From positions 1 to 64,000 of the forward strand of contig JAGOAZ010000005.1 of NCBI GenBank assembly GCA_017983675.1: DNA of 64,000 bases, read 5' to 3'. Position numbers and translations under genes: made by a program. The stretch comes from Fluviicola sp. (GTDB lineage Bacteria; Bacteroidota; Bacteroidia; Flavobacteriales_D; Crocinitomicaceae). The notes below the pieces were generated by a model. It saw only the letters and a program-made list of their open reading frames with translations. It made no database searches and was not told the origin of the DNA. Every line of letters begins with the position of its first letter. Position 1 is the first letter of the stretch. Shown piece after piece: positions 53,910 to 62,161 of this stretch.

Positions 53910-55046
53910 TCAAGGAATCAGCGCATACCTTCTTCCAGGCATGCTGCGAATTAGTCCCTTGAATTCTAACTGAAGTAATTCACTGGCAATTTCACTCATC
54001 GATTGTTCCATTAAAAAGCTTAAACTGTCAGCCGTGAGCTCCTTTTTTTCAGTTAAAACAGCTATTATTTTTGCTTCTTTCGGACTAACATCTTGAAATA
54101 ATTGCCGTTGAATTGATGGTTTTTTATTGCTTTCTTCCCAACTTAATATTTTAATAATGTCAGCTGCACAAGTCACTAAATGCGCTTTGTTTTCTTGTAT
54201 CAATTTGAGACAACCTTTTGAATATGGTCGTGAAACATCGCCGGGAAAACTAAATACATCTCTGTTGTAATCATTTGCCAATTGAGCCGTGATTAACGAT
54301 CCTCCTGAAGCACCACTTTCAACAACAATTGTCGCATCTGCTAAGCCAGCAACGATACGATTTCTCATTGGAAAATGTTCTGATTTGGGTTGCATCCCAG
54401 GAAAAAACTCGCTCATCAAGCCGCCATTTTCTAACATTAATTCACTCGTTTTTTTATGAATTGCAGGATAAACCATATCAATTCCGTGACCCAAAACGCC
54501 CCATGTTGGTAGCTTGTTTTTTAGTGAAAAACGATGTGCGATGATGTCAATTCCATAGGCCATTCCACTGACGATTGTTGGTTGGTATGGCGACAAATTT
54601 TCGATGAGTTCTTGGGTGAGCATTTTACCATAATCGGTTGCATTTCTTGTGCCCACAATTGCGATAGTTTTTTCTGGATTCCAGTTGATGTTTCCTTTCG
54701 AATAAAGTAACAAGGGAGCATCGTCACAGGTCTTCAATCGGCGCGGGTAATTTTCGTCTGTAATGAAAACAGTAGACCCACCAATCTTCCAAATGCTTTC
54801 AGCTATTTTATCAGCTTCAATCAGCGCTTGGGTACGTAATTCGAACGAGATGTTTTGAAGTGAAAAACCTTTTATTTTCGCAATATTCAATCGTTTTTCG
54901 CTAAAAAACTGATCTAAATCGTTAAAATGATTAATTAAAATACGAGCGCGTTTACTGCCAATACCACTCAATAAAGTGAGCGCAATTTGCTGATGTAATT
55001 TTGTAAAATTCAAAATAAGTGTTGTTTTAGTTCCTTGAATATACAA
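53910..55046 (-). CDS. dprA: DNA processing protein DprA
   Basis: The 378-residue protein loads RecA on incoming single-stranded DNA during natural transformation. An N-terminal helical SAM-like part (QQIALTLLSGIGSKRARILI) leads to the Rossmann-like core with IVGTRNATDYGKM, IVSGMAYGIDIIAH, GVLGHGIDMVYP, FPMRNRIVAGLADATIVVE and GSLITAQLANDYNRDVF. A C-terminal winged helix ends the protein. No ATG is available: in-frame starts are TTG 55046 or TTG 55013, and an in-frame stop precedes both. The second TTG would give an N-terminus closer to the family. Confidence 0.93.
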   Translation of the reverse strand: MYIQGTKTTLILNFTKLHQQIALTLLSGIGSKRARILINHFNDLDQFFSEKRLNIAKIKGFSLQNISFELRTQALIEADKIAESIWKIGGSTVFITDENYPRRLKTCDDAPLLLYSKGNINWNPEKTIAIVGTRNATDYGKMLTQELIENLSPYQPTIVSGMAYGIDIIAHRFSLKNKLPTWGVLGHGIDMVYPAIHKKTSELMLENGGLMSEFFPGMQPKSEHFPMRNRIVAGLADATIVVESGASGGSLITAQLANDYNRDVFSFPGDVSRPYSKGCLKLIQENKAHLVTCAADIIKILSWEESNKKPSIQRQLFQDVSPKEAKIIAVLTEKKELTADSLSFLMEQSMSEIASELLQLEFKGLIRSMPGRRYALIP

Positions 55047-55096
55047 AAAAACAAGACACTTTTCAATCCTTTTTTAAGAAAATTTCCAGTAAAAAA

Positions 55097-56902
55097 TCAG
55101 GCGTTATTTTTAAAAAAAGCACAAATTATTTTTGCTTTTGCCGGTCCAATAACGGAAGCAATGGCCGCTTCTTTTTGCTCTTTAACGCGCTTCACAGATT
55201 TGAATGTTTTGATCAAATCTTCTACCGTCGAAGGACCTATTCCAGGGATGCTTTCAAGCTCGTTTGACAAGGCACTTTTACTCCGTCTATTTCGGTGGTG
55301 TGTGATCCCAAAACGGTGTGCTTCGTTGCGCAATTGTTGAATGACTTTTAATGTTTCAGATCGCTTGTCTAAATAGAGCGGTAAACTATCGCCAGGATAA
55401 AATAATTCTTCCAATCGTTTTGCAATTCCGATGATGGCAATTTTTCCGCGTAAATCTAATTTTTCGAGCGCATCCAATGCGGCGCCTAATTGTCCTTTTC
55501 CACCATCAATAATGATGAGTTGTGGCAATGGCTCGTTTTCATCTAATAAACGACGGTATCGTCTAAAAACGGCTTCGCGCATGGTTGCAAAATCGTCGGG
55601 ACCTTCAACCGTTTGCACGTTGAAATGGCGGTAATCTTTTTTGCTTGGTTTGGCGTCTTTGAAAACAACGCAAGCAGAAACAGGATTTGTTCCTTGAATG
55701 TTTGAATTATCAAAACATTCGATGTGCGCAGGAGGTTCTTTTAACCGTAAATCGCGCATCATCGTATCCAAAATACGGTTCGTATGTCGTTCTGGATCTT
55801 TGATTTTTTCTTGTTTCAGTTTTTCAATGCGGTAATATTTTGCATTTCTCAACGACAAGTCAACCAATGCTTTTTTGTCACCTCGTTGCGGGGCAAAGAA
55901 GCGCATGTTGTCTAATTCCCAGTCAATCGGTTCTTCGACCAATATTTCACGCGATTCACTTTTGTATCGTTCCCGCAATTCAGGTAAAATGGTTGTAATT
56001 ACGTCTTCTTTCGTTTCGTCGTTTTTACGCACAACCTCCAATGTAATTCCTTGAATAATTGATCCGTGATTGACAATGAGGTAATTAATAAAAACGGTCG
56101 CATCATCTTCGATAGCTGTCAACACATCAACTTGGTGAATGGTTGGTGAAACAATTGTCGATTTTACTTGATGCTTTTTAAGTAACTCAATACTTGTTTT
56201 GATTTCTTGCGCTTCTTCAAAACGAAAAGCTGCCGCATGATCGTTCATCCAACTAACCAGTTGCTCAATTACAGCGGTAATGTTGCCTTTTAATATTCCT
56301 TCAATTTGAGCAATCATTGCGTTGTATTCGGCTGCAGTTTGTTTTTTTTCGCAAGGACCTTTGCATTTTCCGATGTGAAAATCGAGACACACTTTGTAGT
56401 TAGCTTTTTCAATTTTATTTTGAGCAAGATCAAGACTACACGTGCGTAGTGGAAACAATTCGCGGATCAAATCCAAATATGTGTGCATTATCCGACCGCT
56501 TGGGTAAGGACCAAAATATTGCGATCCGTCTTTGATGTATTTGCGCGTAGAGAACACCCGAGGGAAAGGTTCTTTTTTAATGCAAATCCACGGATATGTT
56601 TTGTCGTCTTTTAGTTGGATATTGTATTTTGGTTGGTATTTTTTGATGAGGTTGTTTTCCAACAACAAAGCATCTATTTCTGTGTCAACGACAATGTATT
56701 CGATTGCGACTATTTTACGCACCAACACATTGGTTTTGGCTTGGTCGTGAATTTTTGAAAAATAAGAATTCACTCTTTTTTTCAGGTTCTTCGCTTTACC
56801 AACATAGATGATTGTCCCGTTTTTATCAAAATAATGATACACCCCAGGTTTTTCTGGCAATGTTTTTAATTTCAATTGAATTTCAGACGAAGGAACGAAC
56901 AT
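55097..56902 (-). CDS. uvrC: UvrABC excinuclease subunit C
   Basis: The 601-residue nuclease makes both incisions in nucleotide excision repair. The GIY-YIG domain is near the N-terminus (KPGVYHYFDKNG, IIYVGKAKNLKKRVNSYF). A cysteine cluster (CSLDLAQNKIEKANYKVCLDF..CKGPC) and a UVR motif lie in the middle. The RNase H-like domain has IECFDNSNIQGTNPVSACVVF and LIIIDGGKGQL. A helix-hairpin-helix pair (SIPGIGPSTVEDLIKTF) ends it. TAACTTTA sits four bases before the ATG on its strand. Confidence 0.96.
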   Translation of the reverse strand: MFVPSSEIQLKLKTLPEKPGVYHYFDKNGTIIYVGKAKNLKKRVNSYFSKIHDQAKTNVLVRKIVAIEYIVVDTEIDALLLENNLIKKYQPKYNIQLKDDKTYPWICIKKEPFPRVFSTRKYIKDGSQYFGPYPSGRIMHTYLDLIRELFPLRTCSLDLAQNKIEKANYKVCLDFHIGKCKGPCEKKQTAAEYNAMIAQIEGILKGNITAVIEQLVSWMNDHAAAFRFEEAQEIKTSIELLKKHQVKSTIVSPTIHQVDVLTAIEDDATVFINYLIVNHGSIIQGITLEVVRKNDETKEDVITTILPELRERYKSESREILVEEPIDWELDNMRFFAPQRGDKKALVDLSLRNAKYYRIEKLKQEKIKDPERHTNRILDTMMRDLRLKEPPAHIECFDNSNIQGTNPVSACVVFKDAKPSKKDYRHFNVQTVEGPDDFATMREAVFRRYRRLLDENEPLPQLIIIDGGKGQLGAALDALEKLDLRGKIAIIGIAKRLEELFYPGDSLPLYLDKRSETLKVIQQLRNEAHRFGITHHRNRRSKSALSNELESIPGIGPSTVEDLIKTFKSVKRVKEQKEAAIASVIGPAKAKIICAFFKNNA

Positions 56903-56906
56903 GCTG

Positions 56907-56914
56907 TAAAGTTA
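56907..56914 (-). promoter_or_regulatory. -7-like box 4 nt before the uvrC ATG
   Basis: TAACTTTA differs from TAnnTTTG in the last base and is separated from the ATG at 56902 by CAGC. Confidence 0.35.
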
Positions 56915-56943
56915 AATTTTTCGCGCAAGAAATAAAATCTTCG

Positions 56944-56951
56944 TAGCTTTG
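56944..56951 (+). promoter_or_regulatory. -7 box upstream of the M48 peptidase gene
   Basis: TAGCTTTG matches TAnnTTTG, 29 nt before ATG 56981. Confidence 0.4.
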
Positions 56952-56980
56952 TAAGAACAGAATTAACATTGAAAAATACT

Positions 56981-57784
56981 ATGAAAAGAATTATTGTGAG
57001 CATGTTGCTTTTAGCTGGCGTTACACTAAGTTTTAATAATTGCAAAGGCTCCAAAGAATTGGGAGCAGGTATAAATTTGTTTACCATTGACCAAGATAAA
57101 CAATTGGGCGCACAAGTAGCAGCTGAAATCGATGCGGATACCAAACAATATCCGTTATTAGATTCAGCAAAATACAAGGATGTTTATGCGTATTTGTATA
57201 AAATCCGCAACAATATTTTGAATTCAGGAATGGTGAAACACAAGAATGATTTTGCATGGCGTTTGCGCATCATTCACAACGATAGCACCTTGAATGCGTT
57301 TTGTACACCAGGCGGATACATTTATGTATATACTGGAATAATGAAATATTTGGATAACGAAGCCCAATTGGCGGGTGTTTTGGGTCATGAAATTGCCCAT
57401 GCCGATTTTCGTCACTCAACGCGACAAATGACAAAATTGTACGGCGTTCAAACCTTAGTCAGTATATTAGCAGGAAATCAAAAAATGTTGGGACAAATTA
57501 CAACGAGCATTGTTGGTTTAAAGTTTTCACGCGAACACGAATCGGAAGCAGACAAAGGATCGGTAACGTATTTATGTCCAACGGCTTATGATGCTGCTGG
57601 TGGCGCAGGATTTTTTGAAAAGATTACCGCTGCTGGAGGAGGAAAAACACCAGAATTTTTGAGCACGCACCCAAGTCCAGAGGGACGAGTTGAAGCATTT
57701 AGAAACTATAAAGTTGAATTAGCTTGTCAAGGCTCGAGCGACTTTTCAGCAGAATACAAAAAAATAGTGGCAAAGTTGCCGTAA
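56981..57784 (+). CDS. Exported M48-family metalloprotease
   Basis: The 267-residue protein begins with a hydrophobic export signal (KRIIVSMLLLAGVTLSF) ending in NNCKGS, a possible but non-canonical lipoprotein cysteine. The zinc site is HEIAH in GVLGHEIAHADFRHSTR, with the downstream Glu in REHESEADKGS. This is the BepA/LoiP-like M48 group, which cleaves or chaperones outer membrane proteins in E. coli; a similar envelope role is inferred. ATG 56981 is preferred over an in-frame TTG 12 nt earlier. Confidence 0.88.
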   Translation: MKRIIVSMLLLAGVTLSFNNCKGSKELGAGINLFTIDQDKQLGAQVAAEIDADTKQYPLLDSAKYKDVYAYLYKIRNNILNSGMVKHKNDFAWRLRIIHNDSTLNAFCTPGGYIYVYTGIMKYLDNEAQLAGVLGHEIAHADFRHSTRQMTKLYGVQTLVSILAGNQKMLGQITTSIVGLKFSREHESEADKGSVTYLCPTAYDAAGGAGFFEKITAAGGGKTPEFLSTHPSPEGRVEAFRNYKVELACQGSSDFSAEYKKIVAKLP

Positions 57785-57794
57785 AAATATAATT

Positions 57795-58565
57795 ATGCAG
57801 TTATTTCTTGAAGACGGAAGTTATCTATTAATGAACGAAGGAATTGATTGTTCGATTCCTTTAACAGCATCGGAAGAAAATCCAACTGCATGGTACGTTG
57901 CTGCACCATCGTTTGAAGTCGTGCGTGAAAACGGTTGGATTGGATCGGTGAACGAGGGTGGTTCGGTGAATTTCAGAAACATTCATTTTAATCCACATGG
58001 CCACGGAACACACACGGAATGCTTGGGCCATATTACGCCAACGGTTTATTCTGTAAATGGATTGGTGAATAAATTGTTTTATCAAGCACATGTTGTTTCT
58101 GTTGTTCCAACGCTCATTGAAAATGCCGATGGTCAAATGGATTCGGTGATTACCGCTGAATCGTTGGGAGATATTTTGGATGCCCTAAAAGCGGAAGCGA
58201 TTTTGTTTCGAACATTACCAAATGACACAGATAAATTATCAAAACACTATTCCGAAACAAATCCAACGTATTGTTCGACCGACATCTTACCGATATTAGA
58301 AAACATGGGTGTTCGTCATTTGCTCATAGATACGCCTTCTGTCGATCGCGAAAGCGACGGAGGAGTTTTAGCTTTTCATCATGCTTTTTGGGGCGTTCCG
58401 AACGATTTACAACATGATAAAACAATTACAGAATTGATTTTTGTTCCAAATGAGGTAAAAGATGGACCTTACTTGTTGAACTTGCAAACAGCAGCATTTG
58501 AAAACGATGCAACGCCAAGTAGACCAGTAATTTATCCCATTCACCGCAACGAAGAAGAACAGTAA
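57795..58565 (+). CDS. Cyclase-family (kynurenine formamidase-like) hydrolase
   Basis: The 256-residue protein shows the metal-binding signature HGHGTHTECLGH of the cyclase/formamidase superfamily, with the later HHAFWGVP region that normally supplies another ligand. Members hydrolyse N-formylkynurenine or related amides, or act in polyketide-like cyclisation; the substrate here is uncertain, and no tryptophan catabolism genes are nearby. It lies 10 nt after the M48 gene and probably shares its transcript. Confidence 0.82.
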   Translation: MQLFLEDGSYLLMNEGIDCSIPLTASEENPTAWYVAAPSFEVVRENGWIGSVNEGGSVNFRNIHFNPHGHGTHTECLGHITPTVYSVNGLVNKLFYQAHVVSVVPTLIENADGQMDSVITAESLGDILDALKAEAILFRTLPNDTDKLSKHYSETNPTYCSTDILPILENMGVRHLLIDTPSVDRESDGGVLAFHHAFWGVPNDLQHDKTITELIFVPNEVKDGPYLLNLQTAAFENDATPSRPVIYPIHRNEEEQ

Positions 58566-58621
58566 ATAGAAAAAATTAACGTTTCTTATCAGTCATTCTT
58601 TTTGACTTAGGATTCAAATAC

Positions 58622-58629
58622 TACATTTG
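58622..58629 (+). promoter_or_regulatory. -7 box upstream of the lipoprotein gene
   Basis: TACATTTG matches TAnnTTTG, 16 nt before the ATG at 58646; a TTTG lies 17 nt further upstream. Confidence 0.45.
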
Positions 58630-58645
58630 TAAAAAAAATAACAAC

Positions 58646-59176
58646 ATGAAAACGATTTTATCTTTTGCCCTTGTGCTTTTTGTTTTAGCTAGTTGCGGCA
58701 CAAAAGTGGCTTATACGGACACCCTTAAGGATCAATATGATTTATCGCCTGAGAAATTGGTGAAAGTTCAATTCTTTACGTCATCAGTGATTATCTTAGA
58801 AAAAAGTCAAACATCTGGTAATCAAACAACAGGTGATGATGGATCGTTGGTTTCCAATACGGCTAAAACACAAGATAGAATCATCATTCCAGCATATACA
58901 AAATGTATTTTCGAAAAATTGGGACCAAACAATGAAATCGTAGTTCGTTTCGAAATTGGAACAGGTAAAATATTGACTTTTGCAACACGTCCAACGCAAA
59001 CAAGCGGTAAATACTTTTTAGTAGCTGATTGGAAAGAACGCACAGGAACAATTATTTACGGAAACGAAACATACAACGTTCAGTCAGGCGGAAGTAGCGC
59101 TTATCTGATTGTGAAACAGAAAAAATTACAACGTACCAAACGCAAAGACAGAATTGTAAAAGGTATGAAAGTATAA
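58646..59176 (+). CDS. Putative lipoprotein of unknown function
   Basis: The 176-residue protein has a lipoprotein signal (KTILSFALVLFVLASC, lipobox LASC), a Thr/Gly-rich middle and a strongly basic C-terminus (KQKKLQRTKRKDRIVKGMKV). Beta-strand-like segments such as DRIIIPAYTKCIFEKLG and NEIVVRFEIGTGKILTFATR suggest a small beta-barrel or sandwich. I do not recognise a family. It is monocistronic between its own promoter and a terminator. Confidence 0.7.
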   Translation: MKTILSFALVLFVLASCGTKVAYTDTLKDQYDLSPEKLVKVQFFTSSVIILEKSQTSGNQTTGDDGSLVSNTAKTQDRIIIPAYTKCIFEKLGPNNEIVVRFEIGTGKILTFATRPTQTSGKYFLVADWKERTGTIIYGNETYNVQSGGSSAYLIVKQKKLQRTKRKDRIVKGMKV

Positions 59177-59195
59177 TAGTATTTTAATAATGTTT

Positions 59196-59226
59196 AAAAG
59201 TCGGTTCTCAAGTAGCCGACTTTTTT
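59196..59226 (+). terminator. Terminator after the lipoprotein gene
   Basis: A perfect 9-bp stem AAAAGTCGG / CCGACTTTT with an 11-nt loop and T-run. Confidence 0.85.
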
Positions 59227-59230
59227 GTTT

Positions 59231-59238
59231 TATATTTG
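59231..59238 (+). promoter_or_regulatory. -7 box 4 nt before the hemJ-like ATG
   Basis: TATATTTG, then TTCC, then ATG 59243; the same TTCC spacer as at 41838-41841. Confidence 0.5.
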
Positions 59239-59242
59239 TTCC

Positions 59243-59794
59243 ATGCAGGAGTTTTTAGCAGCATATTATCAAACCTGGAAAGCGCTTCACATCATTTTTA
59301 TGGTGAGTTGGTTTGCAGGGTTATTTTATATCGTTCGTTTGTTCATTTACCACACAGAAGCAAACAAAAAAACGGAACAAGAACGCTTGATTTTGCACGA
59401 ACAATTCACGATCATGCAATGGCGCTTGTGGTACATTATCACCACACCTGCAATGATTTTGACGGTTGTTTTTGGCACATTTATGTTACTTGCAAATACC
59501 GCATTATTATCTTTACCGTGGATGCATATCAAGCTAACGTTCGTTGTGCTTTTGTTGGTGTATCATTTTATCTGTCAAGGGTTTATGAACAAACTTAAAA
59601 CAGGTAACGCAACGTGGAATTCAAATCAATTGCGCCTTTGGAACGAATTGGCAACACTTATTTTAGTGGCGGTTGTCTTTTTGGTTGAATTACAATCAAC
59701 ATTGAGTTGGGTTGGCGGCGTCCTTGGTTTTTTCGGAACAGGGATTGGGTTGATGCTGGGCATTCGCCTTTATAAAAAAGTAAGAAAAAAATAA
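59243..59794 (+). CDS. hemJ: HemJ-like (CopD/UPF0093 family) membrane protein, probable protoporphyrinogen IX oxidase
   Basis: The 183-residue protein has four to five membrane helices. It opens with TWKALHIIFMVSWFAGLFYIVRLFIYH, which carries the conserved His and the arginine-rich cap of HemJ; a second conserved segment is MQWRLWYIITTPAMILTVVFG. HemJ oxidises protoporphyrinogen IX in heme synthesis in many Gram-negative bacteria. ATG 59243 is chosen over an in-frame TTG at 59225 that lies within the preceding terminator and -7 box. Confidence 0.85.
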   Translation: MQEFLAAYYQTWKALHIIFMVSWFAGLFYIVRLFIYHTEANKKTEQERLILHEQFTIMQWRLWYIITTPAMILTVVFGTFMLLANTALLSLPWMHIKLTFVVLLLVYHFICQGFMNKLKTGNATWNSNQLRLWNELATLILVAVVFLVELQSTLSWVGGVLGFFGTGIGLMLGIRLYKKVRKK

Positions 59795-59818
59795 TCGTTT
59801 TTAACACATAGAAAAAAC

Positions 59819-60595
59819 ATGAATTACGAAAACATACTTGTCGCACAAGAAGGTCACGCGGTTACTATTACCATTAATCGCCCAAATCAATTAAACGCAT
59901 TGAACAAACAAACCATTCACGAGTTACACCTTGCGTTAACGGATGCAAACAATGACGGATCGGTTGGTGTGGTTGTATTGACGGGCTCAGGTGAAAAATC
60001 CTTTGTTGCAGGTGCAGATATCAAAGAATTTGCAGATTTTTCGGTGCAACAAGGAAAAGAATTGGCGGCTAAAGGGCAAGAATTATTGTTTGATTACATT
60101 GAAAACATGTCCAAACCAGTTATTGCTGCAATCAATGGTTTTGCATTGGGCGGTGGACTTGAATTAGCAATGGCTGCACACATCCGCATCGCATCGTCAA
60201 ATGCACGTTTGGGTTTGCCTGAAGTATCGTTGGGGGTCATTCCAGGATACGGTGGAACGCAACGTTTGACTAAATTAGTTGGACGCGGAAAAGCAAACGA
60301 AATGATCTTCACTGCGGGTATGATTCAAGCCGATGAAGCATTAACTTGGGGCTTGGTCAATCACGTTTGTCCGCAAGAAGAATTACTGGATTTAGCTGGT
60401 AAAATTGCTACAAAAATTCTAGCAAATTCAGGAACTGCTATTGCAGCAGCGATTTCTTCTGTCAATGCGTTGTATTCGGATAAAACGGGTTATGAAAGAG
60501 AAATAGAGGAGTTTGGAACGTGTTTTGGAACAGCTGATTTCAAAGAAGGAACAGGCGCGTTTATCGAAAAGAGAAAACCAAATTTTAGAAGTTAA
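59819..60595 (+). CDS. Enoyl-CoA hydratase/isomerase family protein
   Basis: The 258-residue crotonase-fold enzyme hydrates trans-2-enoyl-CoA. CoA-binding and oxyanion segments are SFVAGADIKEFADF and INGFALGGGLELAMAAHI, and the two catalytic glutamates are in GGLELAM and LGLPEVSLGVIPGYGGTQRL. The C-terminus (GTADFKEGTGAFIEKRKPNF) is standard. The stop codon is immediately followed by the start of the flippase gene. Confidence 0.92.
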   Translation: MNYENILVAQEGHAVTITINRPNQLNALNKQTIHELHLALTDANNDGSVGVVVLTGSGEKSFVAGADIKEFADFSVQQGKELAAKGQELLFDYIENMSKPVIAAINGFALGGGLELAMAAHIRIASSNARLGLPEVSLGVIPGYGGTQRLTKLVGRGKANEMIFTAGMIQADEALTWGLVNHVCPQEELLDLAGKIATKILANSGTAIAAAISSVNALYSDKTGYEREIEEFGTCFGTADFKEGTGAFIEKRKPNFRS

Positions 60596-62080
60596 TTGAA
60601 TCCATTAAAAAAATTACTCGGGCAAACAGCCGTTTATGGTTTATCAAGTATTATTGGTAGAACGCTGAATTATTTATTAGTTCCGCTCTATACCTATGTA
60701 TTTGTAAACACGGCCGATTATGGAGTTGTTTCTCAGTTGTATGCCTTTGTAGCATTTTTAATGGTCTTGTTGACATTTGGGATGGAAACTACGTTTTTCC
60801 GTTTTTCCCAAGATGAGTTAGACAAGGAAAAAGTGTTTCGCAACAGTTTTGTTGTAATCGGCGCTTTAAACGTACTTTTCTTTGTGAGCATATTATTGTT
60901 CACGCAAGATATAGCCGATTTATTGCTTTTTTCAGACCATCCACAATACATTGTTTTGATGGCCGCGATTGTTGTCGTTGACTCGTTGACAAGTGTGCCA
61001 TTGGCTAAATTGCGCGCCGAAGAAAAAGCGAAACAATTTGCATTGATTCAGTTTTCTTCCATCGGTGTGAACATGATTTTAAATGTGGTTTTACTACTCT
61101 GGTTTTTCGATCCAGCTCGTCCAGAAGAAGGAATTTTATTCATTTTATTTGCCAATTTAATAGCGAGTTTAGTGAAACCATTGATGTTGTATAAGGATTT
61201 CCTTACGATTTCATTGCGCATTGATCCCGCATTTATCAAACGCATGTTGATTTATGCTTTTCCAGTTGTAATTGCAGGATTTGCAGGAATTATAAACGAG
61301 GTAATTGACCGCATCATGCTCAAACAATTATTGAGTAATCCCGCTGACCCGCAATCGATCGCGGTTGCAGATGCACAGATTGGTATTTACAGTGCGTGTT
61401 ACAAGTTGGCAATGCTCATCACGATACTTTTACAAGCTTACCGCTATGCTGCTGAGCCTTTTTTCTTTAATCAATTAAAAAATTTAGATCGGAATAAAAT
61501 TTACATCAAAGTGATGAATTACTTTATTGCAACGATGTGTTTGGTGTTCTTAATCGTGTCGTTAAACATCGATATTTTCAAATATTTTATTCCAAATAAA
61601 GCCTATTGGGAAGGATTAAAAGCTGTGCCAATCTTGTTGTTGGCGAATGTGTTTTTAGGCATTTATTTCAATCAAAGCATTTGGTATAAATTATCGAATC
61701 AAACCAAGTATGGTGCATACATTTCTTTGATGGGCGCAGGGTTAACGATTATCATCAACTTTATTTTTATTCCCATTTATGGATTCATGGCAAGCGCATG
61801 GGCAACATTAATTGTTTATGCTTTTCAAATGGTGGTGTCGTATTTCATGGGTCAAAAACATTATCCAATCAAATACAACCGCAAGAAATTTGTTATGTAT
61901 TTAGGAACGAGTATGTTGTTTTTCTTTGTTGTTAACAGTATTCCATTTGGCGATCACAACATCATCCAGTTTTTATTCAGCAATTTATTTGTCTTACTGT
62001 TTATTCGCGTCATTTTCTTTGTTGAAAACGTCAAGCCTAGAACGCTAGTAAATAGCTTGTTAAAAAGACCTTCCGCATAA
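60596..62080 (+). CDS. Polysaccharide flippase (Wzx-like) membrane protein
   Basis: The 494-residue protein has about 12-14 membrane helices and the RfbX/Wzx N-terminal pattern LLGQTAVYGLSSIIGRTLNYLLVPLYTYVF. It likely flips lipid-linked oligosaccharide across the inner membrane. Translation must start at TTG 60596, because this codon directly follows the enoyl-CoA hydratase stop and no ATG exists before the first helix. No glycosyltransferase genes adjoin it. MATE-fold membership is clear; cargo is unknown. Confidence 0.87.
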   Translation: MNPLKKLLGQTAVYGLSSIIGRTLNYLLVPLYTYVFVNTADYGVVSQLYAFVAFLMVLLTFGMETTFFRFSQDELDKEKVFRNSFVVIGALNVLFFVSILLFTQDIADLLLFSDHPQYIVLMAAIVVVDSLTSVPLAKLRAEEKAKQFALIQFSSIGVNMILNVVLLLWFFDPARPEEGILFILFANLIASLVKPLMLYKDFLTISLRIDPAFIKRMLIYAFPVVIAGFAGIINEVIDRIMLKQLLSNPADPQSIAVADAQIGIYSACYKLAMLITILLQAYRYAAEPFFFNQLKNLDRNKIYIKVMNYFIATMCLVFLIVSLNIDIFKYFIPNKAYWEGLKAVPILLLANVFLGIYFNQSIWYKLSNQTKYGAYISLMGAGLTIIINFIFIPIYGFMASAWATLIVYAFQMVVSYFMGQKHYPIKYNRKKFVMYLGTSMLFFFVVNSIPFGDHNIIQFLFSNLFVLLFIRVIFFVENVKPRTLVNSLLKRPSA

Positions 62081-62149
62081 TTTTACGGTAAATTCCAGTC
62101 TTTTTGCAACTCTTTTTCTTGTCCTTCGTATATAGTTAAATTGTTTTCG

Positions 62150-62157
62150 TAACTTTG
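62150..62157 (+). promoter_or_regulatory. -7 box 4 nt before the HU/SPOR gene
   Basis: TAACTTTG, then TGAT, then ATG 62162. Confidence 0.5.
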
Positions 62158-62161
62158 TGAT

